From Glomus cerebriforme (taxonomy: Eukaryota > Glomeromycota > Glomeromycetes > Glomerales > Glomeraceae), in contig QKYT01000173.1 of NCBI GenBank assembly GCA_003550305.1, positions 4,088 through 39,658 of the forward strand: a stretch of DNA of 35,571 bases, given 5' to 3'. How positions within the stretch are numbered: the stretch's first letter is position 1; every line of letters starts with the position of its first letter. This document shows, in pieces, positions 10,428 through 21,173 of the stretch. The position numbers and the translations under genes are program-made. The notes below the pieces were generated by a model, which saw nothing but the letters and a program-made list of their open reading frames with translations, searched no databases and was not told where the DNA came from.

Positions 10428-11359
10428 TTATTTCGAATTAGAAACCTTTAAACAAGAATTTTTATAAATTTCACTATCATTCATACTATTTGTAATACTC
10501 ATATGTAATTTAAGTTGTTCTCTATTTTGTGAATAACCAAATTGCCAACCTAATTCAGGTATCTCCTTTTTAAGATGTTGACCAATATCAGTACCATACT
10601 TATTCAAAAAGGTATAACCAACACAACCAAAAGGTTTTATCAATATATCAATGTTTTCTACTATAACCGCTTGTTTCATATAAGGATGACCAAAATTCAT
10701 AAATGGAGGCCAACCATTTTTACTAAATGTTATCGTAATTTCAGTTTCACAGATACTAATAACTTCTCTTATAATATTACGTAATGCGTATACAAATTGA
10801 TCTAATTTTTCCACTGTAGGATTAATCGAAAAAGAAAGTTTTGAAGGATTCGATGGTTTTTTAAAAGGAACTTGAAAATAATCTAATTCTGCTTCAATTT
10901 CTTCAAGTGAAACTAAAGGAAAATGTGATTGTGATGATGATGATTGCGTAGAAACATCAGATGAATTAAAGTAAGGCAAATATATTTTTCCTGTACGATA
11001 ATATTGCATCACATAACGAAATAGATTTCCATCTCGATCGATAAAATATTCATTTTCATTTTTTGGATGAAGTAATGATAGATTACGGTTTGCGAACATT
11101 GTTCCTAAAAATGTATCCGGATATGCAGTAAGTGTTGACCTACGTGTTTCATACTGCAAGAAAAAAAATCATTATTTTTTTTATAAAGATTAAAGAAGAA
11201 GAAAAAAAAATTCAAGAACAAGTATTTTTTTTTTTCTTTTTTTTTCTCTTTTTTTTTTTTTACCTTAATACCACCAACATTTAAAATAATAGTTTGTTCG
11301 GTGGAAGTAATATCATTTCCCGAATTTGTAACGCTATTGATTTTTTTATTATTTGACAT
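10428..11359 (-). CDS. KCTD-type BTB (K+ channel tetramerisation T1-like) protein, 273 aa
   Basis: Exons: 11359-11264 and 11153-10428 on the minus strand, joined by a GTAAAA..TTGCAG intron with a long pyrimidine tract and matching phase. The T1/BTB_2 domain spans the junction: IILNVGGIK then YETRRSTLTAYPDTFLG, followed by the FIDRDGNLFRYVMQYYRTGK signature, at about residues 22-95. This is the cytosolic KCTD type; no membrane segment is present, so it is not a channel. The C-terminal half (about residues 120-273) is conserved-looking but of unknown fold, with GYTFLNKYGTDIGQHLKKE and a WQFGYSQ stretch. The frame stays open upstream to 11395 but has no ATG before 11359, so that ATG is the start. 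KCTD proteins commonly act as cullin-3 adaptors; the substrate here is unknown. Confidence 0.85.
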
Positions 11360-13304
11360 GTTAACGGCTATATTATCTTTCGATTTTTTCCGCAATTAAA
11401 ATTAAAGGAAAGAAAAAAAAATTTAAAGAGTTTCAATATTAAAAAATATATATGTATATATATATATATATATATGTCAAGTTCAAACCATTTTAATAAA
11501 TGTTTCATCATGTTTAATTTTTGTACTTCAACAAAACAATGAAAATTTGTACACCCAAGACAAAAAAAAAAAAAAGTAAAAATATTTCTAATGAGCTGAA
11601 TTAATTCGTGCAACATTTACATAAATATAAATATTTTACTAAATCGGGTACGTTATTTGTTATTCAAATTAAGTAAATCATGTTTGATAGGATAAAAAAT
11701 ATACCATGCTGCATATATATATAATATGAAATTTCCAAATTTCATAAATAATTTATTTTTCGGTACCGCTAATTTTTTTACATGTATATTTTATTGCTTT
11801 TGTATTATCTAAAATGTAGAATAATTTCCGTTAATAATGATGAAATATAAAGATTTACCGGAAGATTTTACTAAAAATTATCGATGATTATATAATAGGA
11901 AGCTTATAGAAAAATAGACTTTTAGAAAATTAAATAAACTACGAAAAATTTACACAAACTTTTCCTTATGGTCTTTACGGTCTTTCACAAGTAAGTGAAA
12001 ATTTTTTTTTTTAAAAACTTCAACCATTATGTTAATGAATATATTAAACACTCTTGCTCTATAAATAAACATTCCTTTATTTATTTTATCTATTAACTTT
12101 GATTTCTATTTGTTCATAGACCCTGTATGACAGCATATGACAGCAATCTCCGCAAAACTTATTTAATAAGCTTTTTCACAAAACTGTAAGTAATATAAAG
12201 TTTAATTTTAATATTGTTTTATATCTCAAGGATGTTACACATTAGAATAAAATGAAATATTTCATGATTATGAAATTAAACACACTGAAAATTCTGAGGG
12301 ATAATTTTTATGAAAATTTATTATCTTTTATCTTTAAAAAATAATTTACTAACTTTAATTTCATTATCTTGTTGCATAGATTATAATATAAATTCAAGGT
12401 GAACAAAGCAAGAATTTTTAATAATTATCAACAATAATGACATATTTGGTAGGTTTTTCGATTATTACAAAAATTTCATACGTTCAAGATTATCAATGTT
12501 TATATTGTTATAATAAACACCAAATATAACATCATTTGAACTAATGTTCCTTTTCCATTTAGTTAATATAGTACATATTCGGATTTCGGAGTATATATAA
12601 CAGAAGTGACTTTGCATATCAGATAACAATAAAATTTCCGGGTTGATCTGATATATGATATAATTATTGAAATATCTAAATGATGGAATGAACGTGTTAT
12701 TTGATTATGAAGCCAAATTATTTGGTGTCCAGCATTTGATAAGGTAATAAAATTCTATTATTTTGTATCATCTAAATAAATATAATTTATTAAATATTAA
12801 TGGTTAATTTATTTTTTTAACAAGTGATGGTGATCAAATCATACTGTAATAAAAAGCGAAAACGAATTATCTAGAATCTAGATGAATTAAATTCATTAAG
12901 AGATACCAAAAAAATTTGCGATTGAACGTGAAAAATTATCGGGAAAAGTGAAATTTGACAAAGAACAAGAATTTAGGCATAAATTATAGGATTTTTTAAT
13001 CGTTTTATTTTATATTTGATATTAATAAACATATAAGGTTTGTTTTTAATTTTTTTTTAAAAAAATATACGGTAATCCCATATTTCATAAATAAAGTTTG
13101 GACACGAATGCACGATCTAACCACGCCTATTTTTCTATTTTTCGTTGGCAATGAATGATCAATTAATATAATGATACGCGTGGCAATATAAATTTTAATA
13201 TGGCGCAAGATGCAACATCGAAATTTTCATTTATTTTATTTATATATTTATTGAAATCTATTGTTTATTAAACAATTATAAATTAACACAATATCCATTA
13301 AACT
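11360..13304. other. Intergenic region
   Basis: No gene is supported in about 1.9 kb. It contains a TA microsatellite at 11443-11475, poly-A/T tracts and short frames without recognisable motifs. Confidence 0.6.
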
Positions 13305-13418
13305 CTACCTTTTAATATTCCATGCCTCTTTAATTACTTGAGCTCTTCGTGAATTATCATTATTATCTGTATTTGATGCATTACTATTTGTTTTGAAGAT
13401 TCCTTCATTGATTTCCAT
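13305..13418 (-). CDS. Small hypothetical ORF or last-exon remnant (37 aa)
   Basis: A minus-strand frame from ATG 13418 to TAG at 13305 encodes 37 residues. They include an Asn/Asp-rich middle and a charged end, SRRAQVIKEAWNIKR. The composition is more protein-like than surrounding frames, and the end resembles a helix. It could be a genuine microprotein, a last exon with an unlocated partner, or chance. The family is not recognised. Confidence 0.25.
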   Translation of the reverse strand: MEINEGIFKTNSNASNTDNNDNSRRAQVIKEAWNIKR

Positions 13419-14169
13419 TACTTCCAATAATTATGTTAGATTAATGAAATTCCTATTAAATCGCTTGTAACTGAAATCTATTTTTCAATCGACCAAACGT
13501 CTGTCGAGTTTTACTATGTCTTTTATTAAATGCATTTTTGTCTCTCTATCTGGATCTAAGGGATTCTTAAATAATACTTGAGGAAATTTGATCTGATTCT
13601 TAATCAGTTTTTGATTTCTATAACTAGAATTTCGAAATACCCGAAAATTTTATTGCTTTTATTGTTATCTGATATGCAAAATCGTTACCAAAAAAGAACC
13701 TTTGAATTACTATATTAAGAAAATGTAATTTTTAATATACTCCGAATATGTATGATATTAACGAAAAAGGTGCCAATAGATTCATTTCATTTATACAGAT
13801 AAAGAAAAATTTTTTTTCCCGTGGATTTTCCCCTTAACGTTAGCTTATAAAATATGTAAGTAATGCAAATTCTTTTGACCATTTATGGTTTTATTTTTTT
13901 AACTTTTTCCAACTAAATGGCTAAATTAAAAATTCGTAGTAAGTTAAAAGAAGATCATATGACGATAAATTTCATAAAAAAAAGAAACCAATCAAATTCA
14001 GTGTAACGATTATATTAAATTAAAAATAAATAATCTGCATTTTGTTGTAACCCATCAAAATTTCGATTGTTTGTTAACTTTTTTTTTTTTAAACTTTCTC
14101 GTTAAAAAAATTTTTTTTTTTTACAAAATTGAAAACATTTTTTTTTTTTTTATAGAATAGAATAAAATA
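13419..14169. other. Upstream region of the intronless BTB-TLDc gene
   Basis: No gene is seen in this 750-bp stretch. Just before the next gene are three poly-T tracts and TTTTTTTTATAG ending at 14156, which looks like a splice acceptor. The downstream gene may therefore have a 5' UTR intron ending 13 bp before its ATG. No donor was assigned. Confidence 0.45.
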
Positions 14170-15990
14170 ATGTCAACAGAATTTTTTTCATCAAAGCTTT
14201 CACTTGATTATACTAAATTATTAGAAACATCAAATGATTACAATGTTATTATAGAAATAGGAGAACGAGAAATACCATTTAATAAAAATGAAAGTATTTC
14301 ATCAATTTTCACCTTGAACAACAATGGAGAAGAAAATTTTAAAATATTTAAAGCACATTCAATAATATTGAAAGCACGATGTAAATACTTTGAAGCTGCA
14401 TTATCTCACGATTGGGTAAAAATGGACGATAATAATAGAATAATATTAAAAAATCCAAATATTCATCCAAAAACCTTCTCTATAATTTTAAAATATATTT
14501 ATGATGGTAGTATAACCTTAGGTCATTTGTCACCATCTGATATAATATTATTATTAATATCATCAGATGAATTGGCTTTAGAAGAATTAATTGTTTATAT
14601 TCAAAAATATTTAATTACAAATCATTCGAGATTTATTCAAGAAAATATTCATCAAATATTAAATCTAAGTTATAATCATTCATCTTATAAAGAAATTCAA
14701 TCTTATTGTATAGAAAGATTAATCATTAATAATCCTATAATATTATTTAATTCAATTCATTTCTTTTATTTATATGAAGAAATCTTATTGGAATTATTGG
14801 ATAGAGATGATTTTAATAAATTTAGTGAAGTTGATATGTGGAATTTTATTATTAAATGGGGAATTTATCAATCAAAGGATCAATTATCAATATTATCTAA
14901 TTCTACTTTACAAAATAATCATAATGATGAAGAATGGTTATTAAATTTGGAATTAAAAGATTTAATGGATTATTTAATTAATAGATGTTCTTGGACTACA
15001 AAAGAATATAAAATATTAGGTGATTCATTAAAAAATTTATTAACAAAAATTCGTTTCATAGAATTTTTAAAAATTGATTTCGTAAAATATATTACCCCTT
15101 TTAAAGAAATATTTAATCATGAATTTTATAATCAATTACAAGATCATTTTTATTCCTTTCCAAATAATTTCTTACCTCCTCCTCCTTTTAAACCTTTACC
15201 TTTTGATGATTTAGATCCTATAGAATATTATATTAGTAATAATAATATAAATAATAATGATCATTCTTTTTCAATTCCAAAAAAAATTATTACGTTAAAA
15301 CCTCCTAGACGTAGATTACATTCTGAAATTATAACGAATTATCATATAAAAGTAATAACGAATTGGTTAGATCATAACGATAATAATATTTCTTCATTAT
15401 CATCATCATCCATTATTTCACAATTCACATTAACACCAACTACTACAACATTTTTAACAACTTCATATGCCATTCCTACCAATGGTCATCCATCATCCTT
15501 ACTTAAACCACCTTATAAATTTACATTATTATATAGAGCATCACGAGATTCATTTAATTTAGATAAGTTACATAAAATATTAGATAATAAATTAAATATA
15601 ATGATCATAGCAAAAATTTCTGATACAAATGAATTGGTAGGTGGTTTTAATCCAGTTGGTTGGAATAATTCAAATAAATCTCATCCTGATTCAATTAATA
15701 GTTTTATATTTTCTTTTCATGATAATAATTCTTCTTCAAATTCTACTTCTAATAATAATTCTCCTCCACTTATACCAAGATTGAGTAGGTTAAAACGTGA
15801 GTTAATTGATAAAGTAGTGTTTAATTCAAAAACGGGATTCATTTCATTTGGTGGTGGTAGTGATTTAAGAATTGGTGGTATTTTGAACAAAAAATCTGGT
15901 TATACCAAAATTGAATATTATGAAAATAAGATTAGAGATTTAAATGGTGCTTTTTATATTGATGATTATGAAGTATTTCAAATTAGTTAA
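14170..15990 (+). CDS. BTB-BACK-TLDc domain protein, intronless, 606 aa
   Basis: This single open frame of 606 residues starts at ATG 14170. The BTB/POZ domain covers about residues 20-150: DYNVIIEIGE, KIFKAHSIILKARCKYFEAA, then KTFSIILKYIYDG. Unlike the 8.4-kb gene it has an insertion of about 25 residues (about 32-56, between IEIGE and NFKIFKAHS). BACK-type helices follow (about 155-235, ending DMWNFIIKW). A proline-rich linker (residues 330-380) leads to a TLDc domain at about 384-604, with FTLLYRASRDSF, LVGGFNPVGW, FISFGGGSDLRI and a final DDYEVFQI matching the EIEVFQV end of the neighbour. Asn/Ser runs fill loops. The lack of introns, against two in its neighbour, suggests a retrocopy-like or intron-loss history. 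Function is unknown. Confidence 0.9.
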   Translation: MSTEFFSSKLSLDYTKLLETSNDYNVIIEIGEREIPFNKNESISSIFTLNNNGEENFKIFKAHSIILKARCKYFEAALSHDWVKMDDNNRIILKNPNIHPKTFSIILKYIYDGSITLGHLSPSDIILLLISSDELALEELIVYIQKYLITNHSRFIQENIHQILNLSYNHSSYKEIQSYCIERLIINNPIILFNSIHFFYLYEEILLELLDRDDFNKFSEVDMWNFIIKWGIYQSKDQLSILSNSTLQNNHNDEEWLLNLELKDLMDYLINRCSWTTKEYKILGDSLKNLLTKIRFIEFLKIDFVKYITPFKEIFNHEFYNQLQDHFYSFPNNFLPPPPFKPLPFDDLDPIEYYISNNNINNNDHSFSIPKKIITLKPPRRRLHSEIITNYHIKVITNWLDHNDNNISSLSSSSIISQFTLTPTTTTFLTTSYAIPTNGHPSSLLKPPYKFTLLYRASRDSFNLDKLHKILDNKLNIMIIAKISDTNELVGGFNPVGWNNSNKSHPDSINSFIFSFHDNNSSSNSTSNNNSPPLIPRLSRLKRELIDKVVFNSKTGFISFGGGSDLRIGGILNKKSGYTKIEYYENKIRDLNGAFYIDDYEVFQIS

Positions 15991-16189
15991 AATAATTAAT
16001 TAATTAATGCATTGGTATCTTAAAATCGTAGTTTTAATTTTTTTTTCTTTTTTTTTTCGATCCATATTTTATTTATTTATTAACAAATAAACATAATGTA
16101 TATTAGAAAACTTCTAACATCTTTTACATACGGTTACAATTGTTAAATTAATACATGTATTTACTGTACATAGTAAAAATATCCATAAC

Positions 16190-18178
16190 TTAATTTTGTG
16201 AATTTTGTAAATTCATTTCCGGTTCATTATCGAATGAGGCATATATAATTGCAGAGAGTGCTTGCAATTCATTACAATCTTTAATCGTCTATAATAAATA
16301 ATTAACATTATTATTATTCAAGGTTTTTTAATAAATAAATATAATTAATTTACGAACCTCAAGAAATTTTGGTGGTACACCATTAAGTATATAATGAGCT
16401 TCTTTTGTAATGTGTGGCAATAATTTTGCAAGCGTGATATTCTTTTCAATTCTGTTCCCACTTGATTGATCATCATAATAAAAATGATGATGCATATCTT
16501 GATATAATAAATTAAAAGATGTTTTAAGACATGCCGAAAGAACTGTAGCAAAATCCCGACTTTCATTTGAAAAAAAAAAATTATATTTATTCATTCAAGA
16601 TATAATTCAATAAATTTATTATTATTATTATCATTTAGATACCTATGTATAAAGTCTTTCGTTTCATCCAATAACTTCCTCAAATTTGAATCAATCGTAG
16701 CATCAAACATATTTCCTCCACATTCATTTAATATTCGTATTTCATCTGATAAATTTTCAGGCATCATAACATTAAAAAATCTACAAATTAATAATTCAAA
16801 GTTAGGAAACACATAAAAGAACAGGGACGAGAAAATTTAAATAATAATTACTTGTGAGCGGGACCATCATTATCAGTTATATCAGCTCCTTCAATCTTTG
16901 ATCTAATTTCAGATATAAGCCATACAAAGTCTTGATATGAAAGCTCGTTTTTGAATGACATACTAAAAAAAAAAAAAATCGAAAATAACATTTTTATAAA
17001 TCTATCTATATATATATATAAAGAAAAATTAAGCGATCAATTTACCTTGATAAGGAAGATTCAACAGCTGCACTAACTCTTGCAACAATCTCTTTATATC
17101 CTACATTCAGAAACCATCCAATACAAGTTAAATATTTTTGTTCCGTTACAGCATTCAATAAAGATCCATTATAAGGTTTAACTGTAATCATTTGTTCTTT
17201 ATCACGTTCTGTAAGAGAAACCGAATAAAGATAATTATATCTTCCCAAAAGGTTTAATTGGATAAAAATAATTAACGTAAGAAGCGTTTCAAGATACACA
17301 GCCGCAATAGTTCTTATGAAACCTAAATATAATAATAAACAATTTAATAAAAAAAAAAAAAAATAGAAAAGTAATTATTTAAATATTAATAAGAAAGTTA
17401 TTTACTTTTGAATTTTATTTCGGTCCATAATTCTAATCGTTGTTGTTTTGACATTCTGTCGGTCTCCTCAGAAGTATTAACAGGACTACGAAGTGGAGAA
17501 TTTGGTCCACTTTCTTGGCTTGTGTTACTAGAGTTACTTTCATTATTATTTTCTCGACTATGCGTAGTAGTTTCCGTAACTTTTGCTATTTCACTGTCAC
17601 TTTCATTTGGTCGATCAACTAAAACGACAGATGATGAAGGTGTTAATGTTGTAGATTCGTTATTATCATTAACTAAAACAACTGGCGAAGGCGTAACATC
17701 GTTGTTATTAACTAAAACTGGTGTATTCGGAGATGCTGTATTTGTAGTTGCATCATTACTATTCTCTTTATTGACATGTTTTGCTTTTTGTAAATTTGCA
17801 AAAATTGATTCAACATCGAAATCATCCATTAATTGCTGTGCTATTGTTGGAATATGTGATAATACTGTGTAAGTACAATCAGTTTGCCTTTGTTGAAATC
17901 TCTTCTTCATACTAAAAAGAGAAATGAGTTAGGCCAAAATATGATATTAGTAAAAAAAAAAACGATTTCTTGAAATAAAAATGAGAATTATTGTAAGTAA
18001 ATTACTGTTAAGAAACAAACTTTTCTTTGGCTTTTCGTTCTGCAGCAGCTTTTTCTTGTATTTCAAAAAATTTCCATGTCGCCCATTTTCCAATAAAATA
18101 TGCACCACCTGTAACACCTAATGTAACAAAAATTTTTTTCTGATGTCTCTTAAGAAATCTAGTAATTTCTGAAAACAT
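16190..18178 (-). CDS. PEX3: PEX3, peroxisomal membrane biogenesis factor (7 exons, 496 aa)
   Basis: Exons (minus): 18178-18021, 17911-17406, 17322-17046, 16962-16852, 16780-16643, 16559-16358 and 16288-16190. All junctions are GT-AG and every phase closes. Peroxin-3 is the peroxisomal membrane anchor that docks the PEX19 chaperone and inserts membrane proteins. The N-terminus has the family pattern: a short start, the basic patch KRHQKK, one membrane segment (IFVTLGVTGGAYFIGKW), then a charged helix (EIQEKAAAERKAKEK) and QRQTDCTYTVLSHIPTI, matching the PEX3 ...N(Q)RTCNMTVLSMLPTL block. LELWTEIKFKSFIRTIAAVY and IQLNLLGRYNYLYSVSL correspond to the conserved core. A low-complexity Asn/Thr/Ser/Val insert lies at about residues 95-205. 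The gene is divergent from the HAUS2-like gene, with 213 bp between the ATGs. Confidence 0.93.
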
Positions 18179-18391
18179 TTTTTTTTTCTATGAAAAGAAA
18201 GTCGGTTTTTTTTTAATCTCAAAAAATGGAGTTGTACAAATATACTTGATCGATCATGTACTACGTAGCTAATCACAATGTTTAAACACGTACAAAATTA
18301 CTTTATCTAATTTTGTATGCACGCGTCTCCCAGACTCCCAGTTCTCCACTCATTTTTATCATTTTATCTCAGTTTTTTACTATTTGCAAAA
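18179..18391. promoter_or_regulatory. Shared divergent promoter region, PEX3 / HAUS2-like
   Basis: The two start codons (18178 on minus, 18392 on plus) are only 213 bp apart, so this segment must hold both promoters. It includes a comparatively GC-rich patch (ACGCGTCTCCCAGACTCCCA) near 18322-18341 and TGATCGATCATG at 18247. No TATA box in a clear position was identified for either gene. Confidence 0.6.
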
Positions 18392-19410
18392 ATGTCATCA
18401 ACTCGATATCACTCAAATAATACACAAGATAGTTCACCAACACTTAACAGTGTTTTGGAGATTGCTAAAAATATCGAATATAATATTGTAAACATAAATT
18501 GAAATTTTTAAATTTTTTTGTTTTTCAATACTTTTAATTTTAAATAAACATAAAATAAATTAATTATATATTATATTTGACATTCTAATAGGGACCAGTT
18601 ACATTTTCTTCTTCACAAACGGCATCATCAATACAATTAATTGGATTGTTAAAAGAAATACTTGATCTTCGTGATAATATACAACAAGTAAGAATATAAA
18701 TATTGTTTTTGATTATACAAATTATAAATGATTCTCTAATCATCACTTTATTAGATCCAAGAAGTGCTTACAAAATTTAAAGATTCTAAACAAAGTTTTG
18801 ATTTAGTTAAAAAATCTGAAATCGGTTTGTTTTTTTAGTAACACGAATTAGTTATTGTTATTTTTGTTTTTATTAACCTTTAACTTTTTTATTTTATTCT
18901 AGAAAAAAAGATTAAAGTACTGTCAGATTTCAGCAATCATGTAGGATCTATAATATCGAATAAACAATCTTTAATAATGAGACTTAAAGATCCTTTTGTT
19001 GGAGAACATATCAACATTGAACCGGAATATCATAAGTATATTTTAAATATTTCATTTTATTTTGATTCATTATTTAAATTAAAATTATATTTTTGATACA
19101 GAGCATTATCAGAATTATTTCCAGCCATTGTAAAAAGTATTGCATCATTGCCTAATGATATGAAGAGTACCTTATGGATAAAACGTCATACTATCATTGA
19201 TGAAAAGATTGTAAGTATTTTTAATTATATCTTCGTAGAGGGATAAATAACTAAAATTAGAAATTAATTATATAGAATAATCAAATTTATGGAACTGCAT
19301 CTTTAATTGCGATGTATGGAAATTATTCGGATAGTCTTGATAGAGTTAGACAGGCTTTAAAGGAAATGCATATGATTGTTAAAGAAAAAGGTAAAAATGA
19401 AATCCATTAA
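18392..19410 (+). CDS. HAUS augmin-like complex subunit 2-like protein (6 exons, 212 aa)
   Basis: Exons: 18392-18487, 18592-18687, 18755-18824, 18903-19035, 19102-19210 and 19276-19410. The introns are GT-AG and 67-104 nt long with consistent phases, giving 212 residues. Most of the protein is predicted helix. The most telling block is in exon 4, KQSLIMRLKDPFVGEHI then IEPEYHK, which matches the HAUS2/CEP27 pattern of K-x-L-x-x-R-L-x-x-P-x-x-x-E-x-(I/L)-x-I-E-x-x-YH. It is followed by a helix (LFPAIVKSIASLP) and a C-terminal RVRQALKEMHMIVKE helix resembling the HAUS2 MNQALAKMDILV end. HAUS2 is part of augmin, which recruits gamma-tubulin to spindle microtubules for branching nucleation. The family is patchy in fungi. 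The assignment is from recalled motifs only. Confidence 0.6.
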
Positions 19411-20000
19411 TACTGTATTAATGGAACGATCATTTTTCATATAAATAGTTAAATACAAGTATATATTTCAACCTATCAACATTTGTTATTTGAAAAATAT
19501 ATATACTCAAATACTCAATAATCTTAAATCTAGCCGTACTAGAATTATTTTCATTAAAATATTACACATTTGCAATTTTCGATAATAACTAGTTTGAAAT
19601 CGAAGTTTCCTAATATTAAATCAATAAAATAATGGTATATCGTAAAAAACGAAAAGAATTATGATGATTTTCCCGCGTTGTGATAAGTCTGGCCGGCATT
19701 ATGTGCTTATTTTGACCGAGTCTCATCTGACACGTGACTGACGAGTGGTGACACAGATTTATAGATTACTTAGATTACTGTAATAAAAATTACTAATAAT
19801 TAGAAATATTAAGGTTTCTGATCGGATTCACGCATTTATTCCACTAGATAACACCATGCTAAAGTCCTTTGATGAATTTAAGACTAGTTGTAAATTTGAT
19901 GTACTGTAGAGAAAATATTACGACTTTATAATGATTATTATGGTTTGAAATTGAGATAACTTAACAAAATCTTGCGCGCTAATAATTGTAATTTATAACA
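19411..20000. other. Convergent intergenic region
   Basis: This 590-bp region lies between the 3' ends of the HAUS2-like (+) and RMP1/NEPRO-like (-) genes. It contains a less AT-rich patch at 19665-19760 (GGCCGGCATTATGTG, ACACGTGACTGACGAG). The patch resembles 6305-6440 (GGCCGGCATTACTGC, TCACGTGATTGACG), suggesting a small dispersed repeat. No coding sequence was seen. Confidence 0.5.
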
Positions 20001-21037
20001 CTATAAAGATTCGGGTAGTTTATTGATTTCATTGGTTGTACCGGTTTGCGAAGATCGCTATACGATTCAATAACAGATTAACAAAGCTAAAAAAACACTA
20101 ATTGAAATTTCAATTTAACAAGTAATTACCGGAAAGCATTCAACCCAATTTCTTAGTAATCCATAGCATCTTTTAATTTCTTCAAGTATTACACGTGTTA
20201 AAATATTTAATCTTGCAAGAATTGCCAAACATGCCAAAGCAAATGACATGAATTCGGTTTGGCGTAGAAGAATATTAAAAGTACTATTATTAATGAATAA
20301 GTAAGTATTTAATGCTATTATAATTTCAAAGTTTACAATTATACAGAAATCATTTATGAATACTTGAATGCGTCACTGTATATATTCAAAGCCTAAAATA
20401 AAATTCGTAATCAGAATTTACTGGAATTTAAAATACATTTAATGGAATAATTTACCTACCTTGTTCATTAATAACACTATGCCAATTAATCTATTCATAA
20501 TAAAGATAACCATTTCTTGGGAAGGCACTTGATCCCATGTACTTCGTATCTTTCCACTTTATAAAATATATATTAAATATTAAAAAAATAACTATATAAA
20601 GAATAGAATACTTACATTTTTGTACTGTAAAAAGTTCCCATAAATTCAGACATCAATTCATTAATTTCCATCTCTTTAATTCTTTTTAAAACTTTTCTCA
20701 CCTAAAGATTTTGGATTGAATTAGATCATAATAGAATAAATAAACCATTGACAAAGTTTTAATTATTAGACAACCTCTATAATCTTACGAAAGTATCCAG
20801 CGCGTTGGTGTTGATTCTTATTTTTATAATAAAGACGTTCTAAAATATTAGCTTCATCCCATAATTCATTTTTATGAAAAGTAAATACTTGAGCAGAAAG
20901 TTGACTAAAATTGTCAAGATGAATTTGATTTACAAATGAGGAAGAAAAAAGTGCTTCTTTTGGAAAACATATTTGGGTTGGTTTGGAGATATATCGGATA
21001 GCGTATAATGGGACCTGGTCTTAAATTGTACCATCAT
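20001..21037 (-). CDS. RMP1/NEPRO-family RNase MRP protein-like (7 exons, 218 aa)
   Basis: Exons (minus): 21037-20934, 20904-20775, 20701-20616, 20556-20460, 20392-20364, 20283-20130 and 20057-20001, giving 218 residues with closed phases. The hallmark is LERLYYKNKNQHQRAGYF at about residues 57-74, matching the R-N-K-N-Q-H-R core of yeast Rmp1 and the corresponding block of metazoan NEPRO. These are protein subunits tied to RNase MRP and nucleolar rRNA processing. A charged helix (VLKRIKEMEINELM) and a later FALACLAILARLNILTRVI hydrophobic helix also match the family layout. The first intron is only 29 nt (GTAAAT..TTGACAATTTTAG). Without it the main frame reads through an in-frame TAA at 21023-21021 and has no ATG. 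The donor after exon 2 is a weak GTTGTC. Exons 5 and 7 are tiny (29 and 57 nt), so the 5' and 3' ends are the least certain parts. Confidence 0.7.
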
Positions 21038-21173
21038 TTAACAGATTCCAAAATTTAAAATCAGAACACATAATATAAAGCAATCCTTATATATATTGGT
21101 TATGCAAAATAATTCATTAAATTATTATTTAAAATTTAATTAGCTATTTCCTTTCATTTAAATATATTATTAA

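Noticed and set aside
11360..11395. Extended N-terminus of the KCTD-type protein
   Set aside because: The frame is open but begins at TTG; the first ATG is 11359.
11443..11475. TA microsatellite as a regulatory or mobile feature
   Set aside because: It is a simple-sequence tract of the kind found throughout this AT-rich genome.
17408..17872. 154-residue open frame on the plus strand
   Set aside because: It is the antisense shadow of PEX3 exon 2, whose low-complexity insert is poor in stops on both strands.
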